From positions 1-43,791 of the forward strand of contig JANSYS010000029.1 of NCBI GenBank assembly GCA_024742275.1: DNA of 43,791 nucleotides, read 5' to 3'. Both the position numbers and the translations under genes were made by a program. Origin of the DNA: Alphaproteobacteria bacterium. GTDB lineage: Bacteria > Pseudomonadota > Alphaproteobacteria > Thalassobaculales > Thalassobaculaceae. Under the pieces are notes generated by a model that was given only the letters and a program-made list of their open reading frames with translations, was not told where the DNA came from and did no database searches. Position 1 is the stretch's first letter. Each line of letters opens with the position of its first letter. Below are positions 37,493-43,791 of the stretch, one piece after another.

Positions 37493-39624
37493 GCACCATG
37501 GTCGTGCGCGACGGTCTCGCCGAGGCCCTGCGTCAGGATGAGATGGGGCAGTTCGAACAGGCGTCGGACTTCGCGGCTTGCCTCATGCCGCTGCTGAACG
37601 CGCTCGGCTGGGTACCGGACTCGGATGCCTTGCTGCGCGCCCTGCCCCATGTGGCCGAACGGATCGACCTGATCGACTTCCGCAACGTCCTGGCCGAGCT
37701 CGGCTATGTCAGCGTCAGGCACAAGGGTAGCGCGTTGGGGATCGATCCGCGTCTCACCCCCTGCCTGTTCGTCACAGAGTCCGGCGTTCCGCTGGTCATC
37801 CTCAGCCGCAAGCGCGGCGAGGTCACGTCGTTCGACAGCCGGACCCGCGAAATCGTAAGATTCCGCGCGTCGAGGGTGGTCGGCTACTACTACACGTTCG
37901 CCCGCGACGCAGCCGACGAGGACGGCGCAGCCCAGGACGCCTCGTTCGTCGGATCTCTGTTCCGACGGTTTCACCGCGAAGTGACACTCGTCGCCATCAC
38001 CAGCGTGATCGGCTCCCTGTTTGGCGTGATCGTCCCGATCTTCGTTATGACCGTCTACGACAGCGTGATCCCCGCCGCCTCGCCGTCCAGTCTCTACTGG
38101 CTGCTTCCGGGAGTGGCATTGGCGCTGTTCGTCGATTTCTGCTTGCGCCAGATTCGGGGCGCTTCGGTCGCCCATATCGCCGGCCGTGTCGACTTCCTGC
38201 TCTCGACGGAGGTGTTCCGCAAAATCCTCTCTCTGCCGCCCACGGGAACGGAGGGCAACACCCTGGGTGCGCAGCTTGCCCGGTTCCGCGGCTTCCAGGG
38301 CGTGCGCGACATCATGAACTCGCCGGTAACGACGCTGGTCCTGGAACTCCCGCTCATCATCACTTCCATCATCGTGATCGCCGTGATCGCCCAGCCGATC
38401 GTTATGGTGCCTTTGATCGGCCTGCTGCTGATCGCGCTCATCGGCGCCATGTTCGTCCCGGCGATCCAGCGCGCTGAGCGCCGGGCAGCGGCCGCCCGAG
38501 CCGCTCGCGACGAACTCGCAACGGAAGTCATCGCCAAGCAGCGTTCCGTCCGGGCGACCGTTCTGGGTAGCGCGTTCATGGAGCGCCTGCGCCCGCTATC
38601 GGCGCGAACGGCGCTGGAACGCAACAGCGCAGCCCGCCTGAACACGACCTTGCAGTCGCTGCTTCACGGCGTCCTGATGGCGACCGGGCTGATGACCCTG
38701 TTCTTCGGCGCCGAAGCGGTTATCGATCAGCGGATGACTACCGGTGCTCTGGTAGCGTCCATGGCCCTGGTATGGCGTATTCTCGTTCCGGCTCAGATCG
38801 GCTGCCAAAGCCTGCCGCGGCTGGTCCAGATGCGCGGAACCATCACCCAGATCGACCGACTGATGCGGGCCAAATCGGAAGACGCTTCGACCGACACGCG
38901 GGTCGCCGACCACCGTTTCACCTCCAGCATCGCCGTACGCCGGGTCTCCGTACGCTACGGCCAGGAGGCGGACCCGGCCTTGCTGGCCGTTTCGCTCGAC
39001 GTAAAGCCGGGCGAGATGATTGCGCTTGTCGGACAAAGCGGATCCGGAAAGTCGACGCTGCTTAAAGTCATGGCCGGCCTGCTGCGCGCACAGGCGGGAA
39101 CGGTCTCCTTTGGCGGGGTGGAGATGCGGCATCTCGGACCGGTCGAGCACCGTCGGAATGTCGGCTACCTGTCCCAGACCACCGACCTGTTCCACGGCAC
39201 GATCGCTCAGAACCTCCGCCTTTCGAGGCCGGACGCTCCCTTCCAAACCCTGCGCGACGCTTGCGATCGCGCCGGCGTTCTCGACGAGATCGAGAGCTTG
39301 CCGGAAGGGTTCGATACCGTCATCGGCGACGAGAAGAGCGTGAGCCTGTCGGAAAGCTTCCAACAGAAACTCTCGATCGCTCGAATCTGGCTGAAGGACA
39401 GCCCAGTCATGCTGCTGGACGAACCCGCGCAGAACCTGGACGCAATCGGCGATGAGGCGTTGACCCGGGAACTTAAGGCGCTGAAGGGACATCGCACCAT
39501 ATTCTTCGTCACGCATCGACCGAGCGCCATGCGCATGGCCGACCGTGTCTTCGAGCTCAACCAGGGCCGCGTCACCGAGGTGAAGCGCGACTCCCTTTCG
39601 ATTTCAGGGACCCAAAGCGCATGA
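37489..39624 (+). CDS. Type I secretion ABC transporter with C39-like N-terminal domain (LapB-type)
   Basis: 711 residues. An N-terminal domain of about 130 residues resembles the C39 peptidase-like domain of LapB/HlyB transporters but lacks an obvious catalytic Cys. The membrane domain runs about 155-440 and the ATPase domain about 475-711. Walker A GQSGSGKST (Lys521), Q-loop Gln, Walker B Asp644-Glu645 and H-loop His676 are intact, but the signature is LSESF (620-624), not LSGGQ. It starts with GTG at 37489, six nt after GGAGG, overlapping the upstream stop as GTGA. It pairs with the degenerate half encoded just before it to export an RTX protein. Confidence 0.9.
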   Translation: MSTMVVRDGLAEALRQDEMGQFEQASDFAACLMPLLNALGWVPDSDALLRALPHVAERIDLIDFRNVLAELGYVSVRHKGSALGIDPRLTPCLFVTESGVPLVILSRKRGEVTSFDSRTREIVRFRASRVVGYYYTFARDAADEDGAAQDASFVGSLFRRFHREVTLVAITSVIGSLFGVIVPIFVMTVYDSVIPAASPSSLYWLLPGVALALFVDFCLRQIRGASVAHIAGRVDFLLSTEVFRKILSLPPTGTEGNTLGAQLARFRGFQGVRDIMNSPVTTLVLELPLIITSIIVIAVIAQPIVMVPLIGLLLIALIGAMFVPAIQRAERRAAAARAARDELATEVIAKQRSVRATVLGSAFMERLRPLSARTALERNSAARLNTTLQSLLHGVLMATGLMTLFFGAEAVIDQRMTTGALVASMALVWRILVPAQIGCQSLPRLVQMRGTITQIDRLMRAKSEDASTDTRVADHRFTSSIAVRRVSVRYGQEADPALLAVSLDVKPGEMIALVGQSGSGKSTLLKVMAGLLRAQAGTVSFGGVEMRHLGPVEHRRNVGYLSQTTDLFHGTIAQNLRLSRPDAPFQTLRDACDRAGVLDEIESLPEGFDTVIGDEKSVSLSESFQQKLSIARIWLKDSPVMLLDEPAQNLDAIGDEALTRELKALKGHRTIFFVTHRPSAMRMADRVFELNQGRVTEVKRDSLSISGTQSA

Positions 39625-40979
39625 GCAACGCATCCGTTCCCGCCCGATCGCCGAGCGGCGGCAGCACCCCGGCCGTGCGTCGAACCTCCTATCTGGCACA
39701 ATCGATCCATTTGGAGGAAAGCAGCTCGCCAAGGCTGATCCGGTTGACGGTCCTGTTGCTGGCCGTCGCCGTAGCCGGCGCTATCGCATGGGCCGGAACC
39801 GCCCGGCTCGATCAGGTCGCTCGGGCAGACGGCGCCGTGATTCCTTCGACCAATGTGGCGGTGCTGCAGCATCTTGAGGGCGGTATCGTCGAGAAAGTCA
39901 TGGTCCGTCCTGGAGATATCGTCGAACCGGGTCAGACGGTGATGCGGATGAGCGGTACCGGGGCCGGATCGGAATTGCGCCAGCTCCGTACGCGCGAAGC
40001 ATCCCTGTCTCTCCGGCTCGAACGCCTCTACGCACAGATCCAGGGTCGGGATCCCGATTTCTCACCCTGGCAGACGACCTACCCCGAGATGACGCAGGAA
40101 CAGTCCGAATTGCTGGCCGCGAGCAGGGCGACGCGCCGGGATCGCATGCAGCTCTTCGAGGAGCAGCTTAAGGACCAGAATATCCAGCTCGAGACCCTCC
40201 TCTCCCAACGCGGCACCATCCAGGACAGCATCAAGCTCATCGAGGAAGAAGAGAAACTCCGGAAGGAGTTGCTGGACAAAGGTCTCACCCGGCGCTTCAC
40301 ATATCTCGACGTACTGCGCGATCTGAACCGGACCCGCGGCCAACTGGTTCAGTTGGAGGGCCTGATTTCGCGAACCCGCCAGGAAATCGCGGAGATCGAC
40401 GCGCGTCGGGTGTCCTTCGAAAGTACCAACGACAGCCAGGCTCTTGCCGAAATCAGCACGATTTCCGCTGAGCGAGCGGAAGTGGCGGAGTCAATAAGCC
40501 GGTTCGAGGATCGCTTCGCGAGGCTGGAAATCCGCTCACCGATCCGTGGCGTCGTGCAGGATCTGACCTACACGTCGCCCGGTTCCGTGGTCGCGCCGGG
40601 GGCATCCGTGGCGCAGATCGTTCCGATCGACGACGATCTGGTCGTTGAGGTCCTATTGAATCCGAAAGACGTGGCCTTCGTCTCGACGGGGCAGGAAGCA
40701 ACCGTTCGGATCACCGCCTACGACTTTGCTCAGTTCGGCGGGATGCCCGGAACGGTCGACCGGATTTCGCCGACCACGGTCGCCTCGGACACCGGGGCGA
40801 GCTTCTACAATGTGGTGATCCGCCTCGAGAGGAATCATTTCGGCGACAAGCCCGGAGAGCACCTTGTCCTGCCGGGCATGATCGTCCAGGCCGACATCAA
40901 GACTTCCGACCGTACCTTGCTCGACTATCTGGCAAAGCCGATCACCCGGGCGTTCCAGACCGGCTTCACGGAACGCTGA
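39621..40979 (+). CDS. HlyD-family type I secretion membrane-fusion adaptor
   Basis: 452 residues. One membrane anchor (about 35-57, LTVLLLAVAVAGAIAWAG) is followed by the biotinyl-lipoyl half VLQHLEGGIVEKVMVRPGDIV, a long helical hairpin (about 115-300, rich in Glu/Arg/Leu heptads) and a C-terminal beta-barrel with IRSPIRGVVQDL. It spans the periplasm to an outer-membrane channel of the TolC type, which is not encoded here. ATGA overlap with the preceding ABC gene shows one operon. AGGGA eight nt upstream is the ribosome site. Confidence 0.94.
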   Translation: MSNASVPARSPSGGSTPAVRRTSYLAQSIHLEESSSPRLIRLTVLLLAVAVAGAIAWAGTARLDQVARADGAVIPSTNVAVLQHLEGGIVEKVMVRPGDIVEPGQTVMRMSGTGAGSELRQLRTREASLSLRLERLYAQIQGRDPDFSPWQTTYPEMTQEQSELLAASRATRRDRMQLFEEQLKDQNIQLETLLSQRGTIQDSIKLIEEEEKLRKELLDKGLTRRFTYLDVLRDLNRTRGQLVQLEGLISRTRQEIAEIDARRVSFESTNDSQALAEISTISAERAEVAESISRFEDRFARLEIRSPIRGVVQDLTYTSPGSVVAPGASVAQIVPIDDDLVVEVLLNPKDVAFVSTGQEATVRITAYDFAQFGGMPGTVDRISPTTVASDTGASFYNVVIRLERNHFGDKPGEHLVLPGMIVQADIKTSDRTLLDYLAKPITRAFQTGFTER

Positions 40980-40987
40980 CCGAAGGT

Positions 40988-41011
40988 GGGCGCCGATGTC
41001 AGTCGGCGCCC
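40988..41011. terminator. Bidirectional hairpin between the secretion operon and the RTX gene
   Basis: GGGCGCCGA (40988-40996) and TCGGCGCCC (41003-41011) are perfectly complementary around a 6-nt loop, in the 57-nt gap between convergent stops. No long T-run on either side. Likely a shared terminator or transcript-end structure. Confidence 0.55.
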
Positions 41012-41036
41012 TGGTCTTGCCCCAGCGGTGAGGGCC

Positions 41037-43791
41037 TCAACCGAGACCCGCCACTTGCATATTGTCGTCGAGATCCTCACCCATCGGGGTGTTGTCGCCG
41101 GACGCGCCCGCGTCCGCGTCGCTCCAGCCGTCGCCTTCCGCCTCCCCGCCGCTCTCGGAGCCACCGGAGTCGACCTGATCGTCTGCCTGACCCTCGCTCA
41201 TCGAGACCCAGTCCTGGCTCTGATCGACGGAGTCACCGGACTCGATCTCGGCGAAGAGGGCCGCGTCCTCTTCCACGCCGTCGCCGCCATAGAGAACGTC
41301 GTCGCCGTGGCCGCCGATGACCGTGTCGTCGCCGTCACCGGCGGAGACCGTGTCATCGCCGTTACCGCCGGAGAGCGTATCGTTCCCGGCGCCGCCAGAC
41401 AGGGCATCGTTGTCGTGACTGCCGTCCAGCAGGTCGTCGCCGTCGCCGGCTGCCAGCGTATCGTTGCCGTTACCGCCGGAGAGGGTATCGTCGCCCTCTC
41501 CGCCATCGAGGGCATCCCCGTCATGGCTACCACGCAGGACGTCGTCGCCGGATCCGCCGGAGAGCGTATCCGAGGCGTTCCCGCCGTCGAGCGTATCGTT
41601 GCCTTCTCCTCCGTGGAGCGCATCCGCATCGTGACTGCCATCCAGGGAGTCGTCTCCGACGCCACCGGACAGGGTATCGGCCCCACTGCCTCCATTGAGC
41701 GAATCGTTTCCGGCACCGCCAGAAATCAAGTCGCTTCCACGGCCACCAGTGATCGTATCGTCGCCTTCCGTCCCGGCTGTTCCGGCCGGTCCGACACGGG
41801 CGGCACCGGAAAGAATGTCACCCCGCCCCGAACCGAACCTGCCGCGCGAGACCCCGGATCCGGAACCGCCGCTATCGGAGTCGCCGCCCTCCGAGCCGGA
41901 TTGCGACGATCCGTTGCCCGCGCCGTTGGAGGTCCCGGGCTGATCCGAGCCGAAATACAGGTCGGTGGTCTCGCCATTGCTCGTGACCGACACCGAGCCG
42001 AAATCGCCGGTCATCGAGAAGGCGCCGTCGCCCTGCCCGTCACCGTCCAGATCAATGCTCACCTCGGTCGTACCGCCTTCGGATCGCATGGCGACATCGT
42101 CGGCATCGACGGTGCCGTTGATCCGGACGATGTCCTGGTTGTCGTAGTCGGTGACCAGATCGCCATCCGTGACCACGAAGGTATCGGCACCGTTTCCGCC
42201 GATCATGGTGTCCGCGCCCGAGCCCCCATCCAGAAGATCGTCGCCATGACCGCCGGAAAGCGTATCGTTTCCGGAACCGCCGTAGATCCGATCGTTTCCG
42301 TTGCCACCAGCCAACACGTCGTCGCCGTCTCCGGCGACCGTATCAGCACCGGCAGCACCGGAAAGGCTGTCGTCTCCCTCGACCACCTCCGGGCGATCGT
42401 CGTCGATTGCAAGGCCCGCGGTCTGCGGGGCGTTCGTCGCACCGTGCTCGTCCTCGACCACGACGCTGATCCGAGCCTCGTTTTCCCCAGACGGCGTCTC
42501 CGACAGGTTCAGAGAAACGGATCTGAGCGCCTCGGTATAGGTTGACGGGCTCGCGTCGCCTTCAAAGGTTACGACGACGCTGCCGTCCTCCTGCGTTGCC
42601 ACCGAGGCGGTAATGCCGCGAATCCCGGTATTCACAGTCACCGTTCCGGCACCGCCCAGGTTGTCGATGCGAACCTCGGCCCGCGTGATGCTGTCTTCGC
42701 GATCGGCGTCGCTCACCTCGACGCGGGACAGCAGAGCTACGCTTCCTGGACTGGCGTCGGAGTCGCCTTCGCCCGCCTCAAGGCCAGCGCGGTTACGGCC
42801 GCTGCCGACCACGGCGGATCCGATGCCGCCGTCCTCGGTGACATTGAGGCGGACAGGCTCGACGCCGCTTACGACCGGGCCTCGATTGATGTCGGTTACT
42901 TCGCCGTCGACAACGAACTGAACGTTCTCGAAGCCGTCTATTTCCAGACCGAGACCATCGAATCCGTGTTCGGAGTTGGCATCGGCCGTTCCGTCGCGGA
43001 TGTCCTGGAAGTGATCCTTGATCGCGAACACATCCGCACCGGCTCGCCCCTCAAGCGTTTCGGAGGAAACCTCCACCCGCAGAGTGTCATTCCCGGAACC
43101 GCCCTCGTAGCTATCGACGTGGCGCGCATTTCGGTTCGCGTCGACATTATAGACGCCGACATCATTGCCAGCGCCGAGGTCGACTGTGTCAGCGCCGGCG
43201 CCGCCGGCGACCGTGTCGTTCCCAGCCCCCGCCTCGATCCGGTCGTTGCCCGCACCGCCCGAGAGAGCGTCTCGCCCAGAACCGGCGCTGATCGTGTCAT
43301 TGCCGGCGCCGCCGTCGACCCGGTTGTCACCGTCGCCAGCGCGCAGCAAGTCATTGCCGCCGCCGCCGGACAGCGTGTCCTTGCCGGAACCGGCGCTGAC
43401 GACATCGTCGCCCCGGCCCGCCTCGACGCGGTTGTCGCCGCCGCCCGCGTAGATCGTGTCGTCGCCCTTGCCCGCCGTGATCCGGTCCGCGTCCCGGCCC
43501 GTCACCACGCGGTTGTCGCCGTCGCCCGCCGACACCGTGTTGCGACCGTCGCCGACCTCGATCCGGTCGTCGCCACGGCCCGCCGTCACGTCGTCCGACC
43601 CGCGACCGGCATAGACCTGGTTGTCGCCGCCGCCGACATCGATGTCGTTGTTGCCGTCGCCCGCACGCACCGTGTCGTCGCCGCGACCCGCCGTAACCGT
43701 GTCGGAACCCGACCCGGCGGAGACCTGATTGTCACCGTCGCCGGCCTGAACCCGGTTCGAGCCGTCACCCGCGTAGATCGTGTCGTCGCCC
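41037..43791 (-). CDS. Large acidic RTX calcium-binding protein, N-terminus beyond the window
   Basis: The frame is open from the window end to a stop at 41037-41039, with 917 residues visible. Three blocks of RTX nonapeptides (GGxGxDxux) lie at about 43158-43791, 42174-42384 and 41280-41765. Between the first two is a cadherin-like/VCBS-like stretch (VTEDGG, YTEALRSVSLNL), and between the last two a serralysin-like end (ADTFVVTDGDLVTDYD) plus a Gly/Ser-rich linker. The C-terminus is very acidic. No cysteine-rich, protease or lipase motif is seen. RTX proteins are exported by type I systems and fold on extracellular calcium; the convergent operon is the obvious exporter. Role (adhesin, matrix, surface layer) unknown. 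Confidence 0.92.
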   Translation of the reverse strand, partial: GDDTIYAGDGSNRVQAGDGDNQVSAGSGSDTVTAGRGDDTVRAGDGNNDIDVGGGDNQVYAGRGSDDVTAGRGDDRIEVGDGRNTVSAGDGDNRVVTGRDADRITAGKGDDTIYAGGGDNRVEAGRGDDVVSAGSGKDTLSGGGGNDLLRAGDGDNRVDGGAGNDTISAGSGRDALSGGAGNDRIEAGAGNDTVAGGAGADTVDLGAGNDVGVYNVDANRNARHVDSYEGGSGNDTLRVEVSSETLEGRAGADVFAIKDHFQDIRDGTADANSEHGFDGLGLEIDGFENVQFVVDGEVTDINRGPVVSGVEPVRLNVTEDGGIGSAVVGSGRNRAGLEAGEGDSDASPGSVALLSRVEVSDADREDSITRAEVRIDNLGGAGTVTVNTGIRGITASVATQEDGSVVVTFEGDASPSTYTEALRSVSLNLSETPSGENEARISVVVEDEHGATNAPQTAGLAIDDDRPEVVEGDDSLSGAAGADTVAGDGDDVLAGGNGNDRIYGGSGNDTLSGGHGDDLLDGGSGADTMIGGNGADTFVVTDGDLVTDYDNQDIVRINGTVDADDVAMRSEGGTTEVSIDLDGDGQGDGAFSMTGDFGSVSVTSNGETTDLYFGSDQPGTSNGAGNGSSQSGSEGGDSDSGGSGSGVSRGRFGSGRGDILSGAARVGPAGTAGTEGDDTITGGRGSDLISGGAGNDSLNGGSGADTLSGGVGDDSLDGSHDADALHGGEGNDTLDGGNASDTLSGGSGDDVLRGSHDGDALDGGEGDDTLSGGNGNDTLAAGDGDDLLDGSHDNDALSGGAGNDTLSGGNGDDTVSAGDGDDTVIGGHGDDVLYGGDGVEEDAALFAEIESGDSVDQSQDWVSMSEGQADDQVDSGGSESGGEAEGDGWSDADAGASGDNTPMGEDLDDNMQVAGLG
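41334..41657 (-). repeat. Three 108-bp (36-residue) RTX super-repeats marked by GSHD
   Basis: Units 41550-41657, 41442-41549 and 41334-41441 each hold four nonapeptides. The first two join as GSHDxDAL, replacing the GGxGxD joint once per unit. The AGTCAC codons for Ser-His recur exactly 108 bp apart (41631, 41523, 41415). Confidence 0.9.
43359..43790 (-). repeat. 36-residue RTX super-repeats with a D-N-N-D third-position pattern
   Basis: Units start at 43790, 43682, 43574 and 43466. In each nonapeptide the third residue cycles Asp, Asn, Asn, Asp (GDD, GSN, GDN, GSD), with the last unit partly changed. The pattern fades in the nonapeptides after 43358 and continues past the window edge. Confidence 0.8.

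Noticed and set aside
41280..43791. Direct repeats that could be mistaken for a CRISPR or satellite array
   Set aside because: They are in-frame codons for RTX nonapeptides within one continuous open frame.

Overview
The window is GC-rich (roughly 64-65% by eye), densely packed DNA typical of a free-living, metabolically versatile alphaproteobacterium. A Rhodospirillales-type marine or soil organism is my best guess, from codon use, operon style and family content; this is inference, not a phylogenetic result. Almost all of it is chromosomal catabolic, transport and secretion genes. I saw no IS element, phage gene, CRISPR array, tRNA or rRNA.

Left to right: 1-488 holds the decayed 5' end of an epimerase-type SDR gene (minus strand) and non-coding DNA. 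489-5167 (minus) is a complete BMP/nucleoside-type ABC importer: one two-domain ATPase, two permeases and a lipobox-less binding protein, chained by 4-base overlaps. 5368-8436 (plus) is a tight operon of two SDRs, an ACAD10/11-type phosphotransferase and a tautomerase-fold protein lacking Pro-1. 8495-11232 (minus) is glgC-glgA for glycogen synthesis, followed by a DUF533/TerB-like gene, a cupin, a Tat-exported tyrosinase and a secreted partner-like protein (to 14963).

15000-32762 is a catabolic island. A minus-strand operon encodes thiolase and three acyl-CoA dehydrogenases. Next come an old-yellow-enzyme reductase and a GNAT acetyltransferase (plus), then a minus operon of GMC oxidoreductase, MDR reductase, MaoC hydratase and a VOC protein. 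After these are a PcaB-type lyase, a ThDP enzyme, an M20 deacylase, a small Gly/Ser-rich protein, a ketopantoate-reductase-like protein and an oxalyl-CoA-synthetase-like ligase. With the upstream SDR/kinase operon these could activate, phosphorylate, oxidise and thiolyse hydroxy- or branched acyl-CoAs. The kinase and the first acyl-CoA dehydrogenase match the two halves of eukaryotic ACAD10/11.

32884-35434 holds a Tat-exported SMP-30/gluconolactonase-like protein and an unusual double-length ThyX-like protein whose signature residues are split between two repeats. 35762-40979 (plus) is a type I secretion operon: two ABC half-transporters and an HlyD adaptor. The first ABC subunit has lost most ATPase motifs, and neither subunit keeps LSGGQ. 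Facing it convergently is a large acidic RTX protein (41037 to beyond 43791) with a 36-residue higher-order repeat in two separate blocks; it is the obvious candidate cargo.

Main second-look items: the degenerate exporter pair, the split-motif ThyX, an 18-bp perfect hairpin burying the ribosome-binding site of the M20 gene, the RTX super-repeats, and the tyrosinase with its possible trans-acting cap protein.
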